A DNA stretch of 28,144 nt from Nocardioides sp. (GTDB taxonomy: Bacteria; Actinomycetota; Actinomycetes; Propionibacteriales; Nocardioidaceae), in contig DOWL01000090.1 of NCBI GenBank assembly GCA_003519585.1, forward strand, positions 1-28,144, read 5' to 3'. Under the pieces are notes generated by a model. It saw nothing but the letters and a program-made list of their open reading frames with translations, was not told the origin of the DNA and ran no database searches. Shown piece after piece: positions 8,172 through 16,347 of the stretch. The stretch's first letter is position 1. Every line of letters begins with the position of its first letter. The translations under genes and the position numbers were made by a program.

Positions 8172-8186
8172 GACGTGCCCTAGCCC
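8165..8186. terminator. Bidirectional hairpin containing both stop codons of convergent genes
   Basis: GGGCTAGG, the loop ACGTGC, then CCTAGCCC form a perfect 8-bp stem. The TAG of the plus-strand oxidoreductase (8169-8171) is in the left arm and the TAG of the minus-strand peptidase (8182-8180) is in the right arm. The two coding regions are only 8 bp apart, so this hairpin is the only obvious terminator for both. There is no T-tract, as is common in actinobacteria. Confidence 0.7.
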
Positions 8187-9493
8187 AGCAACGCCCGGCA
8201 GAGCCGGAGTTCGAGTTCGGCGGCGTACCCGAGGTCGTCGCGGTGGATCCGTTCGTCGTTGCCGTGCACACCCGCGGCGACGACGTCGTACGGTGTATGC
8301 CGGGCGGCCCAGAACCCATAGGCGTACGAGCCGAACTGCTCCCGGAAGTAGTGCGAGTCGGTGAACCCGTTGAGCACCGTCGGCACCACGACCGCGTCCG
8401 GGTCGACGTCGGCCAGCAGCTCGGTCAGCCGGTCGACGAAGGCTGTGTCGACCGGCGAGCTGGACCCGCCCATCACCTCGGTCAGCAGCTCGACCCGGTG
8501 GGGTACGTCGTCACCCAGTCCCTCCGCGAGTTCACGCAACACGTCGTCGGTGGTCGTGCCGGGCACGAGGCGCGCGTCGACGTCCACGCTGGCCCGGGCG
8601 GGCACGACGTTCAGAGCGTCCGAGCCGTGCAGTTGCGTAGCGGCGTACGTCGATGCGAACAGCGGCGCCACCAGGTCGTCGAACGCCGGGTGCAGCGCGG
8701 TCGCCTCCGCGATCGCCGCTCCGAGCTGGCCGTCGTCGGACACCGCACGGTCGAGCAGGGCCTCGAGCAGCCGCTGCGTCGCCGGGGTCAGCCGCGGACG
8801 TGGACGGTAGCGATCCAGCCTCTGGATCAGCTCGGCCAGCCGGGCAACGGCGTTCTCACCCGGCACCGCGACGGTCGACGCGGTCGGGGTGCCGAGTGCG
8901 GTGATCCTGACGTTGATGGCCGCCTTCTCGCCGACGGCGAGCGTCACGACCGTGCGACCGTCGGTGAGGGTCAGCCGTTCGGCCGCGCCCTCATTGAGCA
9001 CGTAGTCGACCCGCAGCTCCGGCCGCTCGCGGACCAGCCAGCTCGCGCCGACATCGGAGAGACCTTCCTCCTCGTCGGCGACCGCGACCAGCAGCAGGTC
9101 GCCGCGCGGCCGGAAGCCCTCGCTGGCCAGGGCGGCGAACGCCACCGCGCGGGTGGCGACCTCGTTCTTCATGTCGGCGGCACCGCGCCCCCACACGAAG
9201 CCGTCGTCGTCCAGGTGTCCGCTGAACGGTGGATGCATCCAGTCCTCGGCGACCGCGGGTACGACGTCGAGGTGGCCGAGCAGGGCGAGCGACGGGCCGT
9301 CCCCGGTGCCGGCGAGGCGGGCGATCAGGTTGGCCCGGCCCGACTCCCGAGCCACCAGCTCACACGCGACGCCGTGGCTCTCGAGGTAGTCGCGCAGCAC
9401 GAGGGCCGCGGGCGTCTCGACGCCGGGAGGGTTGGAGGTGTCGACCCGCAGCAGCGCACGGAGCAGCTCGGTCGCCTCGGCTTGGAGATCTAT
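8180..9493 (-). CDS. M20-family metallopeptidase (ArgE/DapE/CPG2-like)
   Basis: This is a zinc-dependent exopeptidase or deacylase. LLGHLDVVPA holds the first HxD, WGRGAADMKNEVA the bridging Asp, ADEEEGLSDVGA the catalytic and ligand Glu pair, and DSHYFREQFG a late His ligand. A dimerisation (lid) domain occupies the middle. Substrates in this family are N-acyl amino acids or dipeptides; which applies here cannot be told. The family N-terminus RALLRVDTSNPPG is encoded, but the only conventional start codon in frame is GTG at 9400, downstream of it. The reading frame closes (TAG) just upstream of the segment, and the codon where ATG would be expected, at 9493-9491, reads ATA. I extend to 9493 because the N-terminal motif is clearly coding; CTG codons inside it are other options. 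It is convergent with the malic enzyme operon. Confidence 0.85.
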   Translation of the reverse strand: MDLQAEATELLRALLRVDTSNPPGVETPAALVLRDYLESHGVACELVARESGRANLIARLAGTGDGPSLALLGHLDVVPAVAEDWMHPPFSGHLDDDGFVWGRGAADMKNEVATRAVAFAALASEGFRPRGDLLLVAVADEEEGLSDVGASWLVRERPELRVDYVLNEGAAERLTLTDGRTVVTLAVGEKAAINVRITALGTPTASTVAVPGENAVARLAELIQRLDRYRPRPRLTPATQRLLEALLDRAVSDDGQLGAAIAEATALHPAFDDLVAPLFASTYAATQLHGSDALNVVPARASVDVDARLVPGTTTDDVLRELAEGLGDDVPHRVELLTEVMGGSSSPVDTAFVDRLTELLADVDPDAVVVPTVLNGFTDSHYFREQFGSYAYGFWAARHTPYDVVAAGVHGNDERIHRDDLGYAAELELRLCRALLG

Positions 9494-9539
9494 GCCCGAA
9501 GCCTAGTGTTCTGCCAGCGAGAAGCGCGCGCTCGGACCG

Positions 9540-10475
9540 CTACCGAACGACGCGCACGGCGAGGGCACGTGGTTGGACGACGAAGCGGAGGTTCGTCGCC
9601 TCAGCGAGCACGTCGCCGTCGACCTCGCACAGTTGGGGCGGGTGAACGCTCACCGTGATGTCGCGACCACTCTCGCGCTCCAGCGCGGGCCCGTCGTCCC
9701 GGTTGGCCAGGACGCGGGCCGCGACGCCTATCCACTGCGTCAGGCTCTCGGGACTGACGGTAGCAACGTCCAGGCGACCGTCGTCGATCGACGCGTCCGG
9801 CAGTAGGACCATGCCTCCGGTCAACTCGCCGCAGTTCCCTACGACGACCGTGCGGGTCTTCCGGCGCAGGACCGGTCGGCCGTCGACGGTCAGCTCGAGC
9901 GAGAAGGGTGCGTCGTTGAGGTGTTTGCCACCGCTGGCGACGTACGCCGCCCACCCGACCTTGTCTTTCACACCTTCGGGAGCGTCGGCCATCATCTGGG
10001 CGTCGAAGCCGAGCCCGGCCATGACCGTGAAGCAATGGACGTTGGGCGCGGCACGTGGCAGCCCGCTGCGCTGCTCCTGGGTCGGGTCGATCACCAGCCA
10101 CCCGACGTCGATGCGCCGATCTTGTCCGGTGAACGCGATCGTCGCGGCCTCCTCGAGAGAGTCGACCACGCCGCCGAGGTTGCGAGCGAGCAGGTTGCCG
10201 GTGCCGCCGGGCAACAGGCCCAGCGGCACGCCGGTGCCGACGAGTTCCTGCGCGACCGCGCGTACCGTCCCGTCGCCGCCGAGCGCGCACACCACGGAAG
10301 CGCCGCTTGCGAGTGCCGCGCGGGTCTGGCCGAAGCCCGGGTCGTCCTCGGTCGTCTCCACGACCGTCGGCGCGGGGACGTCGGCGGATCGCGCGACCTC
10401 CTGCAGCGTCGCGCGGGCCTCCTCGATGTCGACCTTCACCGGGTTGAGGACGACGGCGATGCTCTTCCTCTCCAC
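9540..10475 (-). CDS. Diacylglycerol kinase-like lipid kinase (DAGKc / YegS-BmrU type)
   Basis: This protein is predicted to phosphorylate a diacylglycerol or similar lipid using ATP at the inner face of the membrane. The 311 residues match the family. IAVVLNPVKVD opens the catalytic domain, the nucleotide-binding signature GGDGTVRAVAQELVGTG is followed by LGLLPGGTGNLLARNLG, and the C-terminal beta domain contains VMAGLGFDAQMMAD and LDVATVSPESL. The start is GTG at 10475 with AGGGG upstream. It begins 13 bp after the DUF1206 gene and is the last gene of a minus-strand run with two PAP2 phosphatases, whose product (diacylglycerol) would be its substrate. A bacterial YegS-like or sphingosine-kinase-like substrate cannot be excluded. 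Confidence 0.9.
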   Translation of the reverse strand: MERKSIAVVLNPVKVDIEEARATLQEVARSADVPAPTVVETTEDDPGFGQTRAALASGASVVCALGGDGTVRAVAQELVGTGVPLGLLPGGTGNLLARNLGGVVDSLEEAATIAFTGQDRRIDVGWLVIDPTQEQRSGLPRAAPNVHCFTVMAGLGFDAQMMADAPEGVKDKVGWAAYVASGGKHLNDAPFSLELTVDGRPVLRRKTRTVVVGNCGELTGGMVLLPDASIDDGRLDVATVSPESLTQWIGVAARVLANRDDGPALERESGRDITVSVHPPQLCEVDGDVLAEATNLRFVVQPRALAVRVVR

Positions 10476-10488
10476 GTCACGCCCCTGC

Positions 10489-11313
10489 TCAGACCCGCGC
10501 GTAGCGGGCGCGGGCGAAGGAGTAGACGCCGTAAGAGGCGAGGCCGAGAGCGATACCCACCAGGATCACGGTGCCGGCCGGTAGGTCACGCAGCGACTTC
10601 AGGCCACCGTCGAGACCGGTCGCCTTGTTGGCTTGCTGGTAGATCGCAGCGGTGATGAAGAGGACCCCCACGGCAACGAGCGCGATGCCCTTGCCGATGT
10701 AGCCGACCCGCGCCGCGACCACCGCCCACTGCCCAGGATGCTCCTGCAGGTCGCCGAGGAACTTCTTCTGCCAACCCTTGTAGACGTGGTAGAGCGCGAC
10801 ACCGATGATCCCCACACCGACCAAGCCGACCAGCAGTCGGCCGGCGGGGGCCTCCATCAGCGTGCGGGTGAAGTCCTTGGTCTGCTTGTTGCTGGAGGTG
10901 TGGCCGCCCAGCGCGAAGACGAAGGCGGTGTAGGCGAGCGCGGCATACATGACCGCCTTGCCACCGGCCTTGGCCTTGTCGAAGGCCTCCCGCGCGGTGA
11001 ACAACTCGGTCACTTGCCACACCGCCAACAGTGTGAAGCCGATCGCCAGCACCCACAGCAGCACTCGCCCGAACGACTCGTCGGCCACGGTGGCCAGCGC
11101 GCCCGACTGACTGGCCTGCCCACCACCCCCGATCGCGATCTGGATTGTCAGCCAGGCGAGCAGCAGATGCAGCACGCCACTGGCCGCGTATCCCAGCCGG
11201 GCGCCCCACTCAACGACGGGGTGGTCTCCGGCTCGGGCGGCGGCCCTCTTGGCAGAGTCGGCCGCCTGGCCCGCCGGCGCCGACACGTTCTGGTTCATCA
11301 TGGTCTCCCTCAT
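10489..11313 (-). CDS. DUF1206 domain-containing integral membrane protein
   Basis: This is a 274-residue multipass protein with the DUF1206 layout of three repeated two-helix units. Each unit opens with a similar sequence: ARLGYAASGVLHLLLAW, GGKAVMYAALAYTAFVF and ARVGYIGKGIALVAVGV. Six hydrophobic segments follow this pattern, and the last helix ends in YGVYSFARARYARV. The N-terminus (NVSAPAGQAADSAKRAAARA) is an Ala-rich, probably cytoplasmic segment. The ATG at 11313 is chosen because AAGGAG lies eight bases before it; ATGs at 11301 and 11298 also have an AGGGAG nearby. The function of DUF1206 is unknown. Its place between PAP2 phosphatases and a DAG kinase suggests a role in envelope lipids or stress, which is inference only. 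Confidence 0.9.
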   Translation of the reverse strand: MRETMMNQNVSAPAGQAADSAKRAAARAGDHPVVEWGARLGYAASGVLHLLLAWLTIQIAIGGGGQASQSGALATVADESFGRVLLWVLAIGFTLLAVWQVTELFTAREAFDKAKAGGKAVMYAALAYTAFVFALGGHTSSNKQTKDFTRTLMEAPAGRLLVGLVGVGIIGVALYHVYKGWQKKFLGDLQEHPGQWAVVAARVGYIGKGIALVAVGVLFITAAIYQQANKATGLDGGLKSLRDLPAGTVILVGIALGLASYGVYSFARARYARV

Positions 11314-11368
11314 GCTTCCCACTCCTTCGGGGTGATGTGTCGATACCCTCCCGAGCGGGCCGCCATGC

Positions 11369-12121
11369 CTAGGCGAGTGTGTGGTCCGCCGGTCGTCGAG
11401 ACGCGGCGTCGTCTTCGGGCGCGGCAGTCGTGTCTCCGGGGTCGCGGCGGAGCCAGTGCCAGGCGAGCAGGCAGGCGACCAAGCCGTTGACCATGGCGAC
11501 GGCGACGTCACTGAGATGGTGCATGCCGCGGTAGATGCGAGCCGTGCGAACCAGGAACGGGACCAGCAGACAGATGCTCACCACTAACGCCCGGAGGCGG
11601 GGCTGACGGATCCCCAGGGCCATCAGGGCCAAGGTGAAGTAGAGGCCGGTGGCGGCGCCGGTGTGACCGCTGGGGAAGCTCGAGGTCGGCGGGGAGTTGT
11701 CGAGCTTCTCGACGTCGGGCCGCTCGCGGTCGATGAGCAGCGTCGTGAAGAAGAAGACCAGCGCCTGCGCGGAGATCGCGATCAACGGCACGACGGCGTA
11801 CCACCACTGCCGGGTGTGCCGCCAGACCAGCGCGACGACGACGATGCAGAGGCCGATGATGCTCACCGTCGCGCCGGCCCAGGAGAAGACCAGGGTGACG
11901 TCGTTGAAGAACGGCGTCCGTGAGGACTCCAACGAGGTGTTGATCCTCTCCTCGGCGATGCCGAAGTCCTTCAGGGGACCGTCGGTGAGCGCCCAGCCGA
12001 GCGCCAGCACGACCAGCCACCATGCGACGAGCGGCGCGAGCACGCGCACCCCCAGGTCACGGGCGGCCTCCTTCGGCGCTGGGCGTGACTGATCGTCATG
12101 CCACCTGGTGAGCATCGTCAT
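11369..12121 (-). CDS. PAP2-superfamily membrane phosphatase (copy 1)
   Basis: This 250-residue membrane enzyme is of the phosphatidic acid / undecaprenyl-pyrophosphate phosphatase fold. The three catalytic motifs are IDRERPDV (motif 1), SFPSGHTG (motif 2, with the catalytic-site His) and RIYRGMHHLSDV (motif 3, with the nucleophile His and supporting Asp). In motif 1 the usual lysine six residues before Arg-Pro is a threonine, a variant that may be normal for its subgroup. About six hydrophobic helices surround the motifs. The ATG at 12121 is preceded by AAGGAGG seven bases upstream, so this start is preferred to the one at 12148. It overlaps the 3' end of the second PAP2 gene by 26 bp, indicating translational coupling. 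Substrate lipid not determined. Confidence 0.9.
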   Translation of the reverse strand: MTMLTRWHDDQSRPAPKEAARDLGVRVLAPLVAWWLVVLALGWALTDGPLKDFGIAEERINTSLESSRTPFFNDVTLVFSWAGATVSIIGLCIVVVALVWRHTRQWWYAVVPLIAISAQALVFFFTTLLIDRERPDVEKLDNSPPTSSFPSGHTGAATGLYFTLALMALGIRQPRLRALVVSICLLVPFLVRTARIYRGMHHLSDVAVAMVNGLVACLLAWHWLRRDPGDTTAAPEDDAASRRPADHTLA

Positions 12122-12842
12122 CTGCTGCCTCCTTCGAGGGGGTGTCATTCGGTGTGGGCGGGCTCCAGCCCACGTAGCCGGCGTACGACGCAGCGCAGAG
12201 GCCGACCCCGAGGAGTACGCCGGCTGTCACGTCCGAGAGATAGTGAGCACCCATGAGGAGCCGGTCGGCGCAGGTGAGCAGTACCCAGATCACGCCGAGC
12301 ACGAGCGCCGTCGACCGTGCCGTCGAGCTCAGCGCAGGACGCAGGAGCAGGAGCACGGCCGTCACCACGATGGCGTTGTTGGTGGCGTGGCCCGAGGGGA
12401 AGGAGTATCCGTGGTGGACCGCGAACGGGTCCTCGACCACGGGCCGGGCGCGCTGCACCGCGAGCTTGAGCAGCGCGGCGACGAGCCAGCCGGTGGCCAT
12501 CGTCGCCAGCGCCCACAGTGCGCGGGTGCGGAGGTGTAGCCGGGCCCAGGCGAAGACGCACGCCGGCACGCCCACCAGGGCGTACATCACCCAGGGCTGG
12601 CTCAGCTGCTCCCAGGTCTGCGCGAACGAGTGGATGCCGTCGTGGGACCGGGTCGCATCCGTCGCCGCTGTGCTGACGTCCTGGTCCAGACCGATGAGCG
12701 GGCCGAACTGCGTGCGCACCAAGTAGGCGAGGACGGCGATGGGAATCGCCATCACGACCGCGTAGACGATGGCGCGCGTCAGCCGTCGCGCGCGAGTCGG
12801 AGCCCCTCGCATGACCCGCATCTTGCGCAGTTGGCCGGCCAC
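12096..12842 (-). CDS. PAP2-superfamily membrane phosphatase (copy 2)
   Basis: This is a second PAP2-type phosphatase of about 248 residues, clearly related to but divergent from its downstream neighbour. Motif 1 is complete (KLAVQRARP), motif 2 is SFPSGHATN and motif 3 is DRLLMGAHYLSDV. The N-terminus is strongly basic (RGAPTRARRLTR) before the first membrane helix, and about six helices are visible. GTG at 12842 is taken as the start; ATG at 12821 or 12812 is possible, and none has a strong ribosome-binding site. It is the promoter-proximal gene of the minus-strand lipid run and diverges from the phospholipase D gene about 50 bp away, so the two sides probably share a promoter region. Likely reaction: removal of phosphate from phosphatidate or an isoprenyl/lipid pyrophosphate. 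Confidence 0.9.
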   Translation of the reverse strand: MAGQLRKMRVMRGAPTRARRLTRAIVYAVVMAIPIAVLAYLVRTQFGPLIGLDQDVSTAATDATRSHDGIHSFAQTWEQLSQPWVMYALVGVPACVFAWARLHLRTRALWALATMATGWLVAALLKLAVQRARPVVEDPFAVHHGYSFPSGHATNNAIVVTAVLLLLRPALSSTARSTALVLGVIWVLLTCADRLLMGAHYLSDVTAGVLLGVGLCAASYAGYVGWSPPTPNDTPSKEAADDDAHQVA

Positions 12843-12891
12843 TCAAACCTGCTGCGCCGCGAGTGTTTACGGACCGACCGCGGTGAGCAGA

Positions 12892-14634
12892 ATGTGCGCC
12901 GTGGATGTGAGGGAGTGGCTCCTCGTCAGCGAGGAGAGGGAGAACCCACACACCGTGATCGATGCGGTGCGTGGCGACGGGACAGCGTGGAGCAGCGGCA
13001 ACGAGGTCCGGGCGCTGGTCCATGGCCGTGACTACTTCGCCGAGCTCTACGAGCGAATCTGCGCGCTCGGCCCTGGTGACCGGTTCTACTTCGCCGACTG
13101 GCAGGGCGACCCTGACCAACAACTGGTCGAAGACCCCCGGGCCACGCTCAACACCACCTTGATCGACGCGGTACGTCGTGGCGTCGACGTCCGTGGGCTG
13201 CTGTGGCGCTCGCATTGGCACCGATGGGGGTTCAGTGCGCACCGGCACCGTCAGCTGGGCGAGGAGATCGGCGAGGCCGGCGGCCAGTGCCTGCGCGACA
13301 TGCGGGTCCGCACTCGCGGGGCACACCACCAGAAGTTCGTGGTCATCCGGCACGCGTCGGACCCGGACCGGGACGTGGCCTTCGTCGGTGGCATCGACCT
13401 GTGCAACGGCCGCCGCGACGACGCCAAGCACCAGGGCGACCGCCAGGCGGTCGACATGGCGCGGGCCTACGGTCCTACCCCGGCCTGGCACGACGTCCAG
13501 GTCGCTATCCAGGGCCCAGCCGTGCACGACGTAGAGACGACGTTCCGGGAGCGGTGGGAGGACAGCACCCCTCTGACCCTCAACCCTGGTCGGCTGCTGT
13601 CGAGCTTCGTGCACCGCGAGGACCTCTCACCCCAGCCGCTCGGCGACCAGTCCCCACCCCCGCCGCCCAGGCCCGGAGGGCACGAGGTCGTCCAGATCGT
13701 CCGGACCTTTCCGGTCATCTATCCCAAGTCCTACGACTTCGCACCCGGGGGCGAACGCTCGGTGATGCTGGGCAACGTCAAGGCGATCGCCCAAGCGGAG
13801 CGGTTGGTCTACGTCGAAGACCAGTACCTCTGGTCCGAGGAGGTCGGTGAGCACTTCGCCCGAGCGCTGCGTGAGACGCCCGGCCTCCGTCTGGTCGTCG
13901 TGCTCCCGATGGTTCCGGACCGCGAAGGTACGGCGGTCCAGGTACCCCAGCTCTACGGTCGGGCACTGGCGATGCGGAAGATCCTCGAGGCCGGCGGCGA
14001 CCGCGTTGCGGTCTTCGGGCTGACCACCGAGAACGGGATGCCGATCTACGTGCACGCCAAGACCTGCATCATCGACCACCGCTGGGCCAGCGTCGGGTCG
14101 GACAACCTCAACCGGCGCTCGTGGACCAGTGACAGCGAGATCGCCTGCACCGTCGTCGACGATCGAGGCGAAGCCGGTGCGCCGGCACCGGCCGACTCCT
14201 TTCCTCGAACACTGCTCCGCACGCTCGTCGCCGAGCACCTAGGCTGTGCGCCGGCCGACGTACCCGAGGACCCGCACGAGCTCTTCGATGCGATGGTGGC
14301 CTGCGCGGATGCCCTCGACGAGTGGTACGGCGGAGCCGAGCGAGACCAGCGCACAGGTGTGCGCGGGATGCTCGGGGGCAAGCGGCCGCGGCGCCCGGTT
14401 CCCGTGCCGAAATCGGTGAGTCGCAGCATCCCCGGTCACGCGTCTCGGCGACAGCGGGTCCTCGACCAGGCGAACAAGTTCGCCGCGGCCGAGCACAGCC
14501 AGCAGCGGCCCCCGGGCCGACTGCGCCGCCTGTCCTCGCCCGAGCTCACCCCTGCCCAGCTCCGGTGGGCGCCACGCCTGTACGACGTCATCTTCGACCC
14601 CGACGGACGACCTCGACCGGGAAAGGGTGACTGA
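12892..14634 (+). CDS. Phospholipase D-family protein (two HKD motifs)
   Basis: This 580-residue protein has the two-lobe PLD layout. The first HKD site is HHQKFVVIRH (His146, Lys148) followed by FVGGIDLCNGRRDD; the usual Asp spacing is interrupted by a short insertion. The second is the canonical HAKTCIID (His388, Lys390, Asp395) followed by VGSDNLNRRSW. Flanking elements YFADWQGDP, DVQVAIQGPAVHDVE, IYPKSYDFAPGGERS and YVEDQYLWSEE match plant- and eukaryote-like PLDs seen in actinobacteria. A basic, low-complexity tail of about 100 residues follows. No signal peptide is evident, so it probably acts inside the cell on membrane phospholipid, yielding phosphatidate, although transphosphatidylation or cardiolipin-type chemistry is possible. 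ATG at 12892 is chosen; GTG at 12883 or 12901 are alternatives. It diverges from PAP2 copy 2 and is followed after 2 bp by ppk2. Confidence 0.9.
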   Translation: MCAVDVREWLLVSEERENPHTVIDAVRGDGTAWSSGNEVRALVHGRDYFAELYERICALGPGDRFYFADWQGDPDQQLVEDPRATLNTTLIDAVRRGVDVRGLLWRSHWHRWGFSAHRHRQLGEEIGEAGGQCLRDMRVRTRGAHHQKFVVIRHASDPDRDVAFVGGIDLCNGRRDDAKHQGDRQAVDMARAYGPTPAWHDVQVAIQGPAVHDVETTFRERWEDSTPLTLNPGRLLSSFVHREDLSPQPLGDQSPPPPPRPGGHEVVQIVRTFPVIYPKSYDFAPGGERSVMLGNVKAIAQAERLVYVEDQYLWSEEVGEHFARALRETPGLRLVVVLPMVPDREGTAVQVPQLYGRALAMRKILEAGGDRVAVFGLTTENGMPIYVHAKTCIIDHRWASVGSDNLNRRSWTSDSEIACTVVDDRGEAGAPAPADSFPRTLLRTLVAEHLGCAPADVPEDPHELFDAMVACADALDEWYGGAERDQRTGVRGMLGGKRPRRPVPVPKSVSRSIPGHASRRQRVLDQANKFAAAEHSQQRPPGRLRRLSSPELTPAQLRWAPRLYDVIFDPDGRPRPGKGD

Positions 14635-14636
14635 GG

Positions 14637-15758
14637 ATGGGAACCAAGGGCGGGTCCGGCTGGACGGACGATCCTCGCGAGCTGTTGGGAGTCAATGAGC
14701 ATTTCGACCTCGACCGACTCGACCGCGGAGCCACGCCGGGGTGGAGTTCGGGTAAAAAGGCGTCGAAGCGCTTCTGCGACGACCGTGGCACCTTGCTCAG
14801 CGAGCTCCAGGAGCGTCTGTTCGCCGAGGGTCGGGCCGGCGGGACACGCTCGGTCCTCGTCGTCGTACAGGGGCTCGACACCGCTGGCAAGGGCGGCGTC
14901 GTCCGGCACGTGATCGGCACGGTCGACCCCCAGGGCGTCGCGCTCCACTCGTTCGGCGCGCCGACGTCTCAGGAGGCGGAGCACCACTTCCTGTGGCGGA
15001 TCAAGAAGCGACTGCCGAAGCCTGGCCTGATCGGCGTCTTCGACCGATCCCACTACGAGGACGTGCTCGTCGCGCGGGTCGACGAACTCGTCCCGCCCGA
15101 GGTCTGGGAGAAGCGGTACGACGAGATCAACAACTTCGAGGCCGACCTCGTCGACTCCGGCACCACGATCCTCAAGCTCGGACTCATGGTCAGCCACGAC
15201 GAGCAGGGCCTGCGGCTGATGAAGAGGCTCGATCGCCCCGACAAGCGGTGGAAGTACAGCAAGAACGACGTGCCCACACGGCGCAAGTGGGACCCGTACC
15301 AAGACGCTTACGCCGACGTGTTCCGGCGTACCTCCACCGAGGCCGCGCCGTGGTACGTCATCCCGGCCGACCACAAGTGGTACACACGCCTGGCGGCTAC
15401 CGAGCTGCTCACCCAGACCCTCATCGAGCTGGACCCCACGTGGCCGACTGTGCGCTGGGACCCGGAGGTGCAGCGCCGTGAGCTGGCCGACACGATGAGC
15501 GGTCGCGCGCTCCGGGCATCGTTGAAGGAGACCGACCGCCACGTGAAGAAGGCGGTGAAGGACGACCGCCGCGTGCAGGAAGAGGCCGCGCGGGCTCTGA
15601 TGGAGGTGGCCGACGATCCGATGGCCCGAGCGGAGGCCGAGGCGCGCACTGCGGAGGCCGCGGCTGCGTCAGCCGCCGCCATGGTCGACCTCCAACGGAC
15701 CCGCCATCAGAAGGCTGAGCTGGTCGACATACGCCAGGAGACGAACGCCGCCCATTAG
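14637..15758 (+). CDS. ppk2: Polyphosphate kinase 2 family protein
   Basis: This enzyme transfers phosphate between inorganic polyphosphate and nucleotides in the cytoplasm. The 373 residues include the PPK2 core: the P-loop VVVQGLDTAGKGG (about 76-87), then VALHSFGAPTSQEAEHHFLWR with the lid region, the Walker B-like LIGVFDRSHYEDVLV (131-145), and a lid/Arg segment RPDKRWKYSKND. The C-terminus has an extra alanine/glutamate-rich helix of about 90 residues, likely coiled, that is longer than in minimal PPK2. The subclass (NDP- or NMP-phosphorylating) is not decided by what I can see. The start is two bases after the phospholipase D stop, with GAGG overlapping the stop region, so the two are probably translated together. 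The stop codon lies in a small CGCCC-ATTA-GGGCG hairpin. Confidence 0.92.
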   Translation: MGTKGGSGWTDDPRELLGVNEHFDLDRLDRGATPGWSSGKKASKRFCDDRGTLLSELQERLFAEGRAGGTRSVLVVVQGLDTAGKGGVVRHVIGTVDPQGVALHSFGAPTSQEAEHHFLWRIKKRLPKPGLIGVFDRSHYEDVLVARVDELVPPEVWEKRYDEINNFEADLVDSGTTILKLGLMVSHDEQGLRLMKRLDRPDKRWKYSKNDVPTRRKWDPYQDAYADVFRRTSTEAAPWYVIPADHKWYTRLAATELLTQTLIELDPTWPTVRWDPEVQRRELADTMSGRALRASLKETDRHVKKAVKDDRRVQEEAARALMEVADDPMARAEAEARTAEAAAASAAAMVDLQRTRHQKAELVDIRQETNAAH

Positions 15759-16347
15759 GGCGTGGGCGCTTGGGGCGGTGCGACCGCATCTCCGGCGGTG
15801 ATCGGCATGGCCTCCCAAGCCCGGCCGAGGTCGGCCGTACGCACGGTTCGGCTGTCCCGGACTCGAGGTCGTCCAGGCCGCATTCGGTCCAGAACGAATC
15901 GTGTTGCTCGCAGTCCAAGACAGCGGCGAGGTGGCCGCGGACGGGAGCACGCGGGGTCGGGTGAGGATCGAGCTAGCGGCTGATCCGCAGCAAGATGGCG
16001 AGTTCGCGGGCCTCCCGCGAGGGGTACATGGTGTGCTCCGTCGAGGTCAGTTCGTCGGTGGTGGGTGCGCGGCCGGGACGGCACGGCAGCCTATGCGGAC
16101 CGCCCCGACCGCGTGGTGCTGGGAACGACGAGCCACGAGCCCGCGCAACTGCTGCGCCTGCTTCGAGGGTTCGACGTCGGTGCACGTGCCCGACGCGCGG
16201 TGACCCTCCCAACGTGGCCCGTGGCTCGCCGTCCGTCTGTGCGGGCCTGGTGAGACCGTCGAGCCGCCTTCGAGGCATCGCGCGAGCCCCCAGCCCGGAT
16301 CCGGGCTCAGCGCTCGGGGCCGCCGCAGCGCCCGACGCGCGGCGGGG
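15759..16347. other. 589-bp stretch with no convincing gene
   Basis: No frame here has a family I recognise or a start with a ribosome-binding site. Two short patches look protein-like. On the plus strand about 16100-16200 reads DRVVLGTTSHEPAQLLRLLR. On the minus strand about 15975-16050 ends ELTSTEHTMYPSREARELA before a stop. They are in different orientations and cannot be joined into one product. They may be remnants of decayed genes or chance, and the stretch may hold the terminators of ppk2 and hsp20. Confidence 0.5.

Noticed and set aside
11369..12842. The two PAP2 genes as one frameshifted gene or assembly duplication
   Set aside because: Each has its own full set of motifs, its own start and clearly different sequence, so they are separate genes.
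12145..13614. A 489-codon minus-strand frame joining the antisense of phospholipase D to a shifted frame of PAP2
   Set aside because: It crosses a divergent promoter region and reads out of frame through a clear PAP2 gene.
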